Source: Tectiglobus sp039183375 (GTDB lineage Bacteria; Pseudomonadota; Alphaproteobacteria; Rhizobiales; Hyphomicrobiaceae). Taken from it: DNA of 22,768 nucleotides. This document shows, one piece after another, positions 8,590 through 16,841 of the stretch (positions are counted from its first letter, which is position 1; each line of letters opens with the position of its first letter). The translations under genes and the position numbers were made by a program. Location of the stretch: contig JBCDBQ010000030.1 of the NCBI GenBank assembly GCA_039183375.1, forward strand, positions 1 through 22,768, read 5' to 3'. Under the pieces are notes generated by a model that worked only from the letters and a program-made list of their open reading frames with translations, was not told the origin of the DNA and searched no databases.

Positions 8590-10008
8590 CTAACTACGAT
8601 GCCCTGAGACGGCCTGACCAGCGTCCGTCCTCAATTGCAAGTGCAGAAGAGAGGCCACCGCAGAAACTACGGCGATGACAATGAATGCAAACGAAAAGTC
8701 AGCCGGGGCCAGTTCCGTATCCCCGCGCCACCATCGCGAGATTTCGATTGCAAATGCCCCAACAGCCACGCCAGCTGAAATGAACAATTGTTGCGCGACC
8801 GCCACCAATGCTGTCGCACGGCTCATCATCTCCGTTGAAATATCCGCATAGGCAACGGCATTCAACGACGTGAACTGCAATGATCGGAAAAAGCCGCCGA
8901 CGAGCAGGACCAAAACAATCACGATATGCGACGTCTCCGGTGTGAATATCGAATAGGATGCGAGAAACCCGGCACAGATCAGCGCATTGAACGTCAGCAC
9001 ATGGCGAAAACCGTAGCGCCGCAGGATCGTCGGCGCCGTGAACTTCATTATCAAGGCCCCAAACGCACTGGCAAACGTTATCAGACCTGAATCAAGTGCA
9101 CTCAATCCAAAGCCAACCTGCAGCATCAAGGGGAGTAGGAAGGGAATGGCACCGATGCCAAGTCGGAACATTCCACCACCCACCACGCTCGTGTTGAATG
9201 TCACGACCTTCAAAAGATCGAGATCGAGAATAGGATGCGCGATGCGTCGTGCGTGAAAAACATAGCCCGTCAACAGGCAGATCCCGGCGATGATAAGCGC
9301 CGGTGCAACGGCTGCCGGCAGCGCTTCGCGTCCAGCGATTGTGAAGCCGAAGATCAGCGTCGAAAGCCCGACGCCCGAGAGCACGAAACCTGTCCAATCC
9401 AATCGCGTCGTCAGTTCACCTTTGACATTCGGCATGTAAAGGCCAGCCAATGTGATCGCCAAAAGCCCGAACGGCACGTTGATCCAGAAAATCCAACGCC
9501 AGTCATAGAACGTTGCGACGTAACCACCGATCGGCGGACCAATCATCGGCGCAAATAGAGCCGGTATGGTGAGATACGCCATCGCCTGCACCATCTGGGA
9601 TTTCGGCACCGACCGCAGCAGAATGAGGCGGCCGACGGGAACCATCATGGCGCCGCCAACGCCTTGCAGGGCACGCGCGAGAATGAGTTCCACGAGGCTG
9701 CCAGCCAGGGCGCAACACAGCGATGACACGATGAAAATCGAAATGGCCAGCTGAAACAGCGGTCGCGCGCCAAAGCGGTCGGCGCACCATCCGCTGATCG
9801 GGATGAATACGGCAAGCGACAACAGATAGCTCGTCAGCGCTAACTTGAGGATTACTGGATCTTCGCCAAGATCCCGCGCAATGACAGGCAGCGCCGTGCC
9901 GATCACGCTGGCATCCATGTTCTCCATGAACAGCGCGGCAGCGACAACAAGCGGGATGAGCCACAACGGTCTGTCGGCACCCGCATCACTTGCGGTCCTA
10001 TCGCTCAT
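8590..10008 (-). CDS. MFS multidrug exporter, DHA2 family (MdtD-like)
   Basis: From ATG 10008 the product is 472 residues with about 14 predicted membrane segments, as in drug:H+ antiporter family 2. The TM1 motif reads FMENMDASVIGTALPVIA. The loop 2-3 motif reads GWCADRFGARPLF. The antiporter motif region is GPPIGGYVATFYDWRWIFWI, followed by NVPFG. ARALQGVGGAMMVPVGRL matches E. coli MdtD closely. The substrate is unknown. The frame opens further upstream to a TTG at 10095, which would add 29 residues, but ATG 10008 starts just before TM1 and fits the family. The Shine-Dalgarno signal is weak. The gene is divergent from the amino acid ABC operon. Confidence 0.88.
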   Translation of the reverse strand: MSDRTASDAGADRPLWLIPLVVAAALFMENMDASVIGTALPVIARDLGEDPVILKLALTSYLLSLAVFIPISGWCADRFGARPLFQLAISIFIVSSLCCALAGSLVELILARALQGVGGAMMVPVGRLILLRSVPKSQMVQAMAYLTIPALFAPMIGPPIGGYVATFYDWRWIFWINVPFGLLAITLAGLYMPNVKGELTTRLDWTGFVLSGVGLSTLIFGFTIAGREALPAAVAPALIIAGICLLTGYVFHARRIAHPILDLDLLKVVTFNTSVVGGGMFRLGIGAIPFLLPLMLQVGFGLSALDSGLITFASAFGALIMKFTAPTILRRYGFRHVLTFNALICAGFLASYSIFTPETSHIVIVLVLLVGGFFRSLQFTSLNAVAYADISTEMMSRATALVAVAQQLFISAGVAVGAFAIEISRWWRGDTELAPADFSFAFIVIAVVSAVASLLHLQLRTDAGQAVSGHRS

Positions 10009-10624
10009 CGCGCCGAGATCGTCATTTTGGATTGGACTTGGACAGTCATAGACGTTGCCTAGACCAAATCCGGCAATCCGTAAATCTGATCGCAATGCAT
10101 ATCAGACATTCAGCAGGTCAATGCAGCCAAAGTACAAGTGGCAGATGATCCTTACCTAAGCGCCCCGACGTCGGATGTTAATGTGTTGCGGAGGGCCTGA
10201 TTGATCACCCGTGTCGCGAAGAACCAGGACTGGACGTGAGCAAGTGCAGAAACGGTGAGCATCTAGGTCGGGCTAGATCGAGTAAGCGGCAGCCTCCTCA
10301 TTCAGATGAGTTTGGCATCTCTGTCTGCGCGCAGAATGCATGTCGAAGACACGATCCAAGCCCATCGCACCTTTGATCCGGCCCCGACCACCTCACCGGC
10401 GCTGCGCAACTCCTGAACCTATGTCGATAGAACGATCGAAAGCTCCTAGACCAGTATAAACCTTCAAGCCATTGATCCCCCACCCTGCTTCTAGGCACGG
10501 ATTGACCGGGGTCATGTCGAAGCCGGTCTCACGTAGCAGGCGCAGGAACCTGCGGATTTTGCTTGCAAGGCCTTGGCCCATCCGCCGATACTCCGATCGC
10601 ACAACAGTTTGCTGAGGAGACCGG
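10009..10624. other. Divergent intergenic region between exporter and ABC operon
   Basis: About 600 bases with no gene I can support. Short frames exist on the minus strand (to 10393 and 10298) but match nothing I recognise and overlap the operon's start. Promoters for both flanking transcription units should be here. I see one small perfect dyad, ATCTAG at 10261-10266 and CTAGAT at 10273-10278, and a clear GAGGAG Shine-Dalgarno just before 10625. The length and lack of coding signal suggest a decayed gene, but no fragment is recognisable. Confidence 0.4.
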
Positions 10625-11398
10625 ATGCTTAACGCGTCTGCCATGCTCATCGCCGAAGACATTCATAAGAGCTTCGGCAATCTCGAAGTCCTGAAGGGTG
10701 TTTCGTTGACCGCGGCGCCCGGTGACGTGATCTCGATCATAGGCAGTTCTGGATCCGGCAAGAGCACGTTTCTGCGCTGCATCAATCTGCTAGAGGTGCC
10801 AGACAAGGGCCGTATCGTTCTCAGCGGCGAAGAGATCAGCGTGAAAAAGGATCATCGCGGACGTCTGGTTGGCGCACATCGCAAACAGATCGATCGACTA
10901 CGTACGCAACTCGGCATGGTCTTTCAGAGTTTCAATCTATGGACCCATATGACCGTCTTACAGAACGTCATGGAGGGCCCGGTCAACGTGCAGAAGCGAC
11001 CCAAGTCCGAAGTGCACGAGCTCGCGATGGCGATTCTGGAAAACGTTGGCATTGCGGACAAAGCTATGGCCTATCCGGCGCAGCTGTCGGGCGGCCAGCA
11101 ACAACGCGTCGCCATCGCCCGCGCCTTGGCCATGCAGCCTAAGGTTCTCTTGTTCGACGAGCCAACATCCTCGTTGGATCCCGAACTTGTCGGCGAGGTC
11201 CTCAAAGTGATGCAGAATCTTGCCGAAGAGCAACGCACGATGATTGTCGTAACGCATGAAATGGGTTTTGCGCGGGAAGTGTCCAACCGCACGATCTTTC
11301 TTCATGGCGGTCGTATCGAGGAGGAAGGGGAACCGAAGGACGTGTTCGACAACCCGCGTTCCGAACGCTGCCGCCAATTTCTCGCAAGTGTGCTCTAA
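10625..11398 (+). CDS. Polar amino acid ABC transporter ATP-binding protein (HisP/OccP-like)
   Basis: A 257-residue ABC ATPase that powers uptake of a polar amino acid at the inner face of the membrane. Walker A GSSGSGKST is at residues 40-48 and the Q-loop VFQSFNLW is at 99-106. The signature LSGGQQQR is at 154-161, Walker B plus D-loop LLFDEPTSSLD is at 175-185, and the switch histidine lies in VTHEMGFA. An insert of about 20 residues rich in His/Arg/Lys before the Q-loop is the HisP/OccP-type feature. ATG 10625 has GAGGAG about 6 bases upstream; a second ATG at 10643 is possible. It is the first gene of a four-gene operon with a binding protein and two permeases. Confidence 0.95.
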   Translation: MLNASAMLIAEDIHKSFGNLEVLKGVSLTAAPGDVISIIGSSGSGKSTFLRCINLLEVPDKGRIVLSGEEISVKKDHRGRLVGAHRKQIDRLRTQLGMVFQSFNLWTHMTVLQNVMEGPVNVQKRPKSEVHELAMAILENVGIADKAMAYPAQLSGGQQQRVAIARALAMQPKVLLFDEPTSSLDPELVGEVLKVMQNLAEEQRTMIVVTHEMGFAREVSNRTIFLHGGRIEEEGEPKDVFDNPRSERCRQFLASVL

Positions 11399-11476
11399 GC
11401 ACCGGTATGGAGGTGAAACCGAGGAGAGACCCGTTGGGTCACGTAACTACCAATCTAAGTGAGGAGTAAAGTGAAC

Positions 11477-12304
11477 ATGAAACCGACCTTGAAACTGCTA
11501 GCCGCCTCTGTTGTTGCGCTTGCCATCGCCCAGCCAGCAATTGCCATGGACAAAGTCAAGATCGCGACTGAGGGCGCCTACAAGCCTTGGAATTACAAGG
11601 ATTCAGCTGGCAAGCTGGTTGGCTTCGAGCTTGATCTGGCGCGCGCACTTTGCGAGCGCATGAAGGCCGATTGTGAAATCGTCGAGCAGGCCTGGGATGG
11701 TATGATTCCGGCTCTCACGGCTGGCAAGTACGATGCCATCATGGCGGGCATGTCTATCACGCCGAAGCGCCAGAAGGTCATCTCGTTCTCGCGCGCCTAC
11801 GCAAGTGTCCCGACGACATTCACGGCAATGAAATCGCAAGCTGTGAGCAAAACCACGACCAGCGCTTCCCATGTCAACTTCTCAAAGGGTGACAAGGGCA
11901 AAGCCACGGTTGCGACGCTCAGCAAGGCGTTCGCTGGCAAGACGGTCGGCGTTCAAACCTCCACGACACACGAGCAGTTGATGAAGGGCATGATGCCGGG
12001 TGTTGGCCTCAAGTCTTATGACACCATGGAAAACATGATGCTTGACCTCCAGGCAGGCCGCATTGACGCCGGCCTGACCAACATGGGCTTCTTGAAGCCG
12101 GTCATGGAAAAGGACAAAAACGTTGTTGCGTTCGGGCCGACGATGACAGGTGGTCCTCTGGGCCCTGGCGTCGGCGTTGGCACTCGCAAGAAAGACAGTG
12201 CACTGCGCGAGAAATTTTCAGCCGCGATTGATGGAATGATCAGCGACGGCTCGCTGAGCAAGCTTGCTACAAAGTGGTTCGGTTTTGATGCGGCTGCGAA
12301 GTAA
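11477..12304 (+). CDS. Periplasmic polar amino acid-binding protein of the ABC importer
   Basis: A solute-binding protein of family 3 (lysine/arginine/ornithine, histidine, octopine type) that captures the substrate in the periplasm. The start I chose is ATG 11477, with GAGGAG at 11461-11466 and 10 bases of spacing; GTG 11471 or 11459 are alternatives. Residues 1-23 form a Sec signal peptide (KPTLKLL, hydrophobic core, AIA cleavage). The mature part begins DKVKIATEGAYKPWNY, followed by GFELDLARALCERM, QAWDGMIPALTAGKYDAIM and MSITPKRQKVISFS, the family's ligand-pocket segments. A GVQTSTTHEQL lobe-2 segment follows. A basic amino acid or an opine is likely, but the ligand cannot be fixed. Length (275) is normal. 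Confidence 0.94.
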   Translation: MKPTLKLLAASVVALAIAQPAIAMDKVKIATEGAYKPWNYKDSAGKLVGFELDLARALCERMKADCEIVEQAWDGMIPALTAGKYDAIMAGMSITPKRQKVISFSRAYASVPTTFTAMKSQAVSKTTTSASHVNFSKGDKGKATVATLSKAFAGKTVGVQTSTTHEQLMKGMMPGVGLKSYDTMENMMLDLQAGRIDAGLTNMGFLKPVMEKDKNVVAFGPTMTGGPLGPGVGVGTRKKDSALREKFSAAIDGMISDGSLSKLATKWFGFDAAAK

Positions 12305-12327
12305 GGCGGCGAGAAGCTAGACCAATT

Positions 12328-12355
12328 CTGCGGGCGGTTGCTTTGTTGCCCGCAG
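12328..12355 (+). promoter_or_regulatory. Intercistronic stem-loop between binding protein and permease genes
   Basis: CTGCGGGC at 12328-12335 pairs perfectly with GCCCGCAG at 12348-12355 around a 12-base loop. Only a weak T-rich stretch (TTGTAATTTC) follows. It sits in the 85-base gap after the binding-protein stop. In related operons such stem-loops stabilise the upstream mRNA or partly stop transcription, so that binding protein exceeds permease. That role is inferred. Confidence 0.6.
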
Positions 12356-12389
12356 TTGTAATTTCACCGATCCGAAGAGCGCGCGACGC

Positions 12390-13100
12390 ATGGACTTCAA
12401 CTATTTGGGCTGGGGTGATGCCGGCTGGGGAGATGAGTTTTTCCGCGGCGCGATGATGACGATCGCCATAGCGATGCTCGCGTTCTTGGTCAGTCTTGTT
12501 TTCGGAACATTGTTTGCTGCGGCAAAACTGTCGAGTTCGCGGATACTTCAGCTCGTAGCCACCGTTTACACCACCGTGTTTCGCGGTGTTCCAGAGCTGC
12601 TTGTCATTTACCTGGTATTCTTTGGCGGCGGCGCACTGCTCAGAACCATCGCTTCTGGCTTGTTTGGTTACGACGGCTACGTCGAACCACACACGTTTGT
12701 TATCGGTGTGTTTTGCATCGGCATCAGCGCCGGCGCCTACTCCACGGAGGTAATCCGCGGTGCGGTTCAGTCCATCCCATTAGGCCAACTCGAAGCGGCC
12801 CGAGCGATTGGCATGAGCCGTTGGTTGCGGTTTCACCGAGTCTTGGTGCCGCAAGCAGCCCGCTTTGCGATTCCCGGATTGACCAATGTCTGGCAGCTCA
12901 TTCTGAAAGACACCTCGCTCATTTCCGTCGTTGGGCTGGTTGAGATCATGCGCACTGCCGCCATCGGTGCAGGCTCCACCCAGGAACCGTTCACTTTCTA
13001 CATCACCGCATTCATGCTCTTCCTTGTTCTGGCCTGGCTCTCCCAGCGTCTGTTCAACAGCGCCGAAGTGTGGGCCAACCGCGGTGTGAGGACGGCCTGA
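12390..13100 (+). CDS. Polar amino acid ABC transporter permease 1 (HisQ-like)
   Basis: A 236-residue inner-membrane permease of the HisMQ family with about five membrane helices. The ATPase-contacting EAA loop reads EAARAIGMSRWLRFHRVLVP with the conserved alanines and glycine. The N-terminal half has TVYTTVFRGVPELLVIYLVF, matching the FRGTPLLVQL element of the family. The start is ATG 12390, with only a weak AAGAG upstream. The second permease begins 3 bases after this stop, so the two are translated together and form the heterodimeric pore. Confidence 0.93.
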   Translation: MDFNYLGWGDAGWGDEFFRGAMMTIAIAMLAFLVSLVFGTLFAAAKLSSSRILQLVATVYTTVFRGVPELLVIYLVFFGGGALLRTIASGLFGYDGYVEPHTFVIGVFCIGISAGAYSTEVIRGAVQSIPLGQLEAARAIGMSRWLRFHRVLVPQAARFAIPGLTNVWQLILKDTSLISVVGLVEIMRTAAIGAGSTQEPFTFYITAFMLFLVLAWLSQRLFNSAEVWANRGVRTA

Positions 13101-13103
13101 GAC

Positions 13104-13841
13104 ATGGATTTTGAACTCATCGCCGAAGCCTTTCCGCAACTTATCGCTGCTTTCGACGAGACACTTTTGCTGACTGCCTCGTCACTGTCCCTCGGCTTTG
13201 TTCTCGCGGTTCTGATCGCGCTCATGCGCCTGTCGAAGTCAACGCTGCTCTCCAACTTCGCCATCGGTTACGTCTATATTTTCCGCTCGACACCACTTCT
13301 CGTGCAGATGTTCCTCATCTACTATGGCTCGGGGCAGTTCCGCGAAGCGCTTGAGGGCGCGGGGCTCTGGTTCCTCTTTCGCGATTCTTGGTTCTGCGCG
13401 ATCCTTGCTCTGACGCTCAACACCGCCGCCTATGGCAGTGAAATCATTCGCGGCGGCATTCAGTCGGTACCCTGGGGCCAAGTCGAAGCGGCACGCTCTA
13501 TCGGTATGTCGGGGCCGCAGCTCTATTGGCGCATCATTTTCCCGATCGCGCTTCGTCAGGCATTGCCGGCCTACGGCAACGAAATCATCTTGATCGTCAA
13601 AGCCACATCGCTGGCCTCAACAATCACAATCCTCGAAATCACCGGTATCGCTAAGAAGATCATTGCCTCAACCTACCAACCAATCGAAGTGTTTCTCATT
13701 GCTGGCAGCATCTATCTTCTTATCAATTTCGTGGTGACCCGCGCCATTGCGTGGCTTGAGTGGTGGTTGAACCCGAACTTGCGAAATGACGACCTTCAAG
13801 AAGCAGTAGAAGCTCCGCGAGACGCCGTACAAATCCGATAA
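13104..13841 (+). CDS. Polar amino acid ABC transporter permease 2 (HisM-like)
   Basis: A 245-residue partner permease. It shows the family element YIFRSTPLLVQMFLIYYG, and the EAA loop EAARSIGMSGPQLYWRIIFP followed by IALRQALPAYGNE. About five membrane helices can be seen, ending before a short polar tail of about 25 residues. It overlaps nothing and starts 3 bases after the HisQ-like stop. It is the last gene of the operon. A short GAGAC/GTCTC dyad follows at about 13861 but lacks a T-run, so no clear terminator is visible. Confidence 0.93.
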   Translation: MDFELIAEAFPQLIAAFDETLLLTASSLSLGFVLAVLIALMRLSKSTLLSNFAIGYVYIFRSTPLLVQMFLIYYGSGQFREALEGAGLWFLFRDSWFCAILALTLNTAAYGSEIIRGGIQSVPWGQVEAARSIGMSGPQLYWRIIFPIALRQALPAYGNEIILIVKATSLASTITILEITGIAKKIIASTYQPIEVFLIAGSIYLLINFVVTRAIAWLEWWLNPNLRNDDLQEAVEAPRDAVQIR

Positions 13842-13907
13842 GGCTAATAGTGCAAAGACTGAGACAGCGTCGTCTCCACTGAACTGGACGAACACTGAGC
13901 CCGATTT

Positions 13908-14150
13908 GCGCGCAAACAATACCTTGCTGACATTCTACCGCAAGAGTGCATGTCATTGATTTGCTATCCGCCACCGCTTTCTGGAGCGATCTTGTTTCAC
14001 CTGCATACGTCCGCTCTTGGGCGCGCGTTATGTTGCTGCGACCCGAGACAAATTGTCGGTCGATGTCCGAGAGGGGTCATCTATGACAGACGCAGGTTAT
14101 CCGCTCATAGTATTTAACAATCAACCTGAAGAACTGAGCGCGCAAACAAT
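13908..14150. repeat. 13-base direct repeat upstream of copC
   Basis: GCGCGCAAACAAT occurs exactly at 13908-13920 and again at 14138-14150. Both copies are preceded by ACTGA, directly in the second copy and with extra bases in the first. A 13-base match is expected a few times by chance in the whole window, but two copies inside one 394-base gap is less expected. It could be an operator pair or a duplication remnant; no function is established. Confidence 0.45.
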
Positions 14151-14217
14151 GTGGTATGCTCCTTGCCACACGCGGCCATCATCAAAGTGCGATCCCAAGC
14201 CGCGCCGAGGTGATTGA
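14083..14217 (+). CDS. Possible small ORF upstream of copC (44 residues, Cys/His-containing)
   Basis: ATG 14083 follows GAGGGG at 14071-14076 with 6 bases of spacing. The frame runs 44 codons to TGA 14215-14217, about 20-30 bases before copC. The second half reads TMWYAPCHTRPSSKCDPKP, holding two Cys, one His, one Met and one Trp. I do not recognise a family. Placement before copC and the metal-ligand residues suggest a possible copper-responsive leader peptide. It could equally be a chance frame, as codon choice is not strongly coding-like. Confidence 0.3.
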   Translation: MTDAGYPLIVFNNQPEELSAQTMWYAPCHTRPSSKCDPKPRRGD

Positions 14218-14247
14218 AACTGAAATGCAAGAGGAATGAATTCTAAC

Positions 14248-14601
14248 ATGCTGTTGAGACAACTGGCTTGCGCCCTGCTGACGGTGATTGTCGCCACAAC
14301 CGCTCATGCTCATTCTAAAATGACATCCAGCGTCCCGCGAGAAGGCACAACGGTCAAAGCCGGTCTGCCGGAGATTACACTGGGCTTCTCCAAACCGGTG
14401 CGCTTGATCCTCGTCAAGGTTCGCAACAAGACCGGTAAGGAGGATGTCAAAACAGGCTTCAAACCCGCAACTGGATTTGGAAAGGCGTATCCCGTCGATG
14501 TTCAACCGCTCACTGCAGGAGCTTACCAAGTCAATTGGACTGCAATTGCCAAAGACGGGCATATCATGAAGGGAACCTTGTCCTTCAGCGTGGCAAAGTA
14601 A
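14248..14601 (+). CDS. copC: CopC-type periplasmic copper-binding protein
   Basis: A small exported CopC/YobA-like protein that binds copper in the periplasm. The start is ambiguous. ATG 14236 has GAGG only 1 base upstream; ATG 14248, with the same GAGG 13 bases away, is listed, and the alternative adds MNSN. A signal peptide ends in TTAHA, which leaves histidine as residue 1 of the mature chain (AHA|HSKMTSSVPREGTTV). This is the N-terminal histidine used for Cu(II) in CopC. The second conserved ligand region is AKDGHIMKGTLSFSV near the C-terminus. The Met-rich Cu(I) loop of some CopC proteins is absent, so a Cu(II)-only site is likely. copD follows after 3 bases, supporting a two-gene copper unit. 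Confidence 0.85.
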   Translation: MLLRQLACALLTVIVATTAHAHSKMTSSVPREGTTVKAGLPEITLGFSKPVRLILVKVRNKTGKEDVKTGFKPATGFGKAYPVDVQPLTAGAYQVNWTAIAKDGHIMKGTLSFSVAK

Positions 14602-14604
14602 GAG

Positions 14605-15459
14605 ATGCTTCTACCTGATCTCGACTGGGTATCCGTGTTTCTCAGGGCGTTGGTTTACGCTGGCACTATATGTTGTGCCGGTGGCATTCTTGTTCGCACA
14701 ACGATCCCTGCCCCGAGAGTCAATCGCCCGATCAACCTGCAAATATCAATTGGTCTTTTTATCCTGATCATCTGCGAGCCGTTGCGCTATGTGGCCTTCC
14801 AGCTCAGCATTGCCCAGGGTGACTGGAAAACGGCGTTCGATCCGACCTTGCGCTGGATGGCCATCGAAACGCCTCAGGGACACGCTGCCGGCATGCGCTT
14901 GCTCGGGGCCGCCCTTGTCCTCATGGCGCGTTTCAGAGGCACCATTGCTGTTACTGGCGCGATACTCATGATCTCATCGTACTTGCTTGAGGGCCATACA
15001 GTATCCAGCAACAACAGAGCCTTGCTCGCCATTTTACTTTTCGTCCATCTCGCGGTCGCTCATTGGTGGATCGCGGCTCTCTATCCATTACGAGCAATTC
15101 TGACAAATCGCGACACCACGCAAGCCGCACAGACCGTCGAGCTATTCGGCCGACAAGCTCTCGTCGCTGTTGGACTTCTAACGGTCGCCGGTGCTCTCAT
15201 GCTTGGTGAACTCACAGGGTGGCAAATGGATGCGTCAAGTGCATATCAGCAGGCCTTCGCGCTGAAGCTTGCCCTGTTCGCCATCATCCTCGCACTTGCT
15301 GCGCGCAACAAACTGCGATGGACACCACGCCTGACAGTTGATCCTGACAGAGCCAGACCAGGCTTAGCACGGGCGATATCAGGAGAAATGGCCGTCGCCG
15401 CTCTGATCGGTCTGACAACAGCCATCGCAACATCCTACGGAAACCTGCCCCACGGGTAG
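14605..15459 (+). CDS. copD: CopD-family inner-membrane copper transport protein
   Basis: A 284-residue polytopic membrane protein with about eight hydrophobic segments, the normal size for stand-alone CopD. Family features seen are the N-terminal helix with RALVYAGTICCAGG, TPQGHAAGMRLLGA, YLLEGHTVSSNN, LLFVHLAVAHWWIAALYPL and RQALVAVGLLTVAGALML. Conserved histidines (GHAAG, EGHT, VHLAVAHWW) line the likely metal path. It begins 3 bases after the copC stop with an overlapping AAGAG, indicating coupled translation. With CopC it probably brings copper into the cytoplasm or to cuproenzyme assembly. It is convergent with the first AraC-type regulator, 201 bases away. Confidence 0.87.
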   Translation: MLLPDLDWVSVFLRALVYAGTICCAGGILVRTTIPAPRVNRPINLQISIGLFILIICEPLRYVAFQLSIAQGDWKTAFDPTLRWMAIETPQGHAAGMRLLGAALVLMARFRGTIAVTGAILMISSYLLEGHTVSSNNRALLAILLFVHLAVAHWWIAALYPLRAILTNRDTTQAAQTVELFGRQALVAVGLLTVAGALMLGELTGWQMDASSAYQQAFALKLALFAIILALAARNKLRWTPRLTVDPDRARPGLARAISGEMAVAALIGLTTAIATSYGNLPHG

Positions 15460-15660
15460 TGAGCTCAGGCCGTTAGAATGAATCGTGAGCAAAGACCAAG
15501 AGTAAGGATTACGAGCATCGGTGATGAGCAATGCGCAGTCGGTTATGAGTGATTGGCAACCATCGCGCCGTGTTGCGCGCCTGATCCCCAAACATCAGCG
15601 CACTTCCGCTAGTCGTTGAAGATCAGACCCACTTCATTGGCAAACACTCCAACCACAGAC

Positions 15661-16659
15661 TCATGCTGGAGCTTCAAGACGGCCACGCGTTTCAGACGGT
15701 AGCTCACCGAAGTGCCGACGGTAATAGGTCGAGAACCTGCTCCAGTCCCAGAATCCCTCTTCGGACGCAATATCCCCGATACTCTGCCTTAGACGAGAAC
15801 TGTCCATGAGCTTCCGTCGCACGCTGTGCAGCCGAACAACACGATAATAAGCAAGCGGTCCCATAAAGACGTGCTCAGAAAACGCCTGCTCTGTCGACCG
15901 TCTTGATCCCAGCCCACTCAATGACTGAAGCCCACATTCTTTCGCCGTTCGCAAATTATCCAAGAGCAACTTGCGAGCCCGCCAGAAGCGCTCAAATGAA
16001 ACAGGTCTTTGGAAGCTTGAGAAGGACTTCGTCTTAAGTGCTTCCATGGAGAAGCTCGAAACAACTCGGAAGATCGTCGCGCGTCCAACCAGTTCCATGG
16101 ATTGCGGTGAATTCTTCCGCCCAGCACTTGCAAGCGCGGCTTCAACATCGGATCGCAGACGCTCTACCAGCGCATCCGACTCAATCAGCGAGCCCCTGCG
16201 ATCGAGTTGCTTGAACCACTCCGCCGCCTCATCAACGAGACCGTCGTCATGCATGATCTCATCGCGGCTGATCTTGACTAGAATTGTCGTGACATTTCCC
16301 GGGCACACAACGATTGAACTTCCTCCGGGAGGTAGAACGAATACTCGGCGCTGATTGATCTCCAACCCACCGGCCAGGAAAGGTTCTGACCCATCCGCAA
16401 GTAAGTAGAGACAATAACTGTCAGACGGCACAGAAACCTGTTTCTCAACGGTTTGGTTGTGCAAACTCTTACAAATTAAAATATTACCGAAGTTTGAAAT
16501 AGAAAAGTCACCTTCAAATCTTCCAGAGCTCAATTGCGTACAAGCGATATTCAAACCAGTAAGAACACTTATCCGCTGATTAAAATCAGCATCTTCTATC
16601 TTGCTTGAGACATTTTTCATGCCTTCAACGTCCCGGCTGGGAAACCAAGGTGTATTCAT
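15661..16659 (-). CDS. AraC-type transcriptional regulator A
   Basis: A 332-residue regulator. Residues about 30-200 form a beta-rich AraC_binding-like sensor domain (GRFEGDFSISNFGNILICKS, then FVLPPGGSSIVVCPG). Residues about 245-328 form the AraC DNA-binding domain: first helix-turn-helix around LGSRRSTEQAFSEHVFMGP, the linker YYRVVRLHSVRRKLM, then the second around IGDIASEEGFWDWSRFSTYY and GELPSETR. ATG 16659 has AGGAGGT at 16665-16671 with 5 bases of spacing, a very strong site. Its ATG overlaps the TGA of a short upstream ORF (ATGA). It is a paralogue of the regulator at 18363; by eye about 70% identical over the last 80 residues. The first 200 bases are A+T-richer than neighbouring genes. 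The effector and targets are unknown. Confidence 0.9.
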   Translation of the reverse strand: MNTPWFPSRDVEGMKNVSSKIEDADFNQRISVLTGLNIACTQLSSGRFEGDFSISNFGNILICKSLHNQTVEKQVSVPSDSYCLYLLADGSEPFLAGGLEINQRRVFVLPPGGSSIVVCPGNVTTILVKISRDEIMHDDGLVDEAAEWFKQLDRRGSLIESDALVERLRSDVEAALASAGRKNSPQSMELVGRATIFRVVSSFSMEALKTKSFSSFQRPVSFERFWRARKLLLDNLRTAKECGLQSLSGLGSRRSTEQAFSEHVFMGPLAYYRVVRLHSVRRKLMDSSRLRQSIGDIASEEGFWDWSRFSTYYRRHFGELPSETRGRLEAPA

Positions 16660-16841
16660 TGTCCACCTCCTGCCATCAAGCAGCGAACGCCTCTGTCAAA
16701 TCCCGGCCTCGCAGCACCAATCGCCGAGTGAGCACAAACGTACCGATACAAGCCAGCACGCGGCGCAATTGATCCTTCGCTCCGATAACGATCAACAAGC
16801 AGAACATCGGAGCCAGCAGCACGAGGCGCAGACACGTGCAT
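16656..16841 (-). CDS. Short ORF coupled to AraC regulator A (61 residues)
   Basis: ATG 16841 is preceded by a perfect AAGGAGGT at 16847-16854 with 5 bases of spacing. The frame ends in a TGA at 16656-16658 that overlaps the regulator's ATG, a classic coupling arrangement. The product starts MHVSAPRAAGSDVLLVDRYR and matches no family I know. A second frame over the same DNA (to 16676) encodes a hydrophobic peptide, MFCLLIVIGAKDQLRRVLAC onward, with third codon positions clearly richer in G/C. So the real product may be in that frame, with a single-base shift near the start. Either reading could be right. Confidence 0.4.
   Translation of the reverse strand: MHVSAPRAAGSDVLLVDRYRSEGSIAPRAGLYRYVCAHSAIGAARPGFDRGVRCLMAGGGQ

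Larger units (their letters stand above)
13842..14235. other. Intergenic region upstream of copC
   Basis: These 394 bases lie between the importer operon and copC. They contain a 13-base direct repeat and a short ORF with a good ribosome-binding site (both listed separately). I see no clear promoter with both boxes and no terminator with a T-run. Confidence 0.5.

Noticed and set aside
10298..10662. Minus-strand frames upstream of the ABC operon (89 and 66 codons)
   Set aside because: The longer one overlaps the start of the ATPase gene on the opposite strand, and neither has a ribosome site or recognisable motif.
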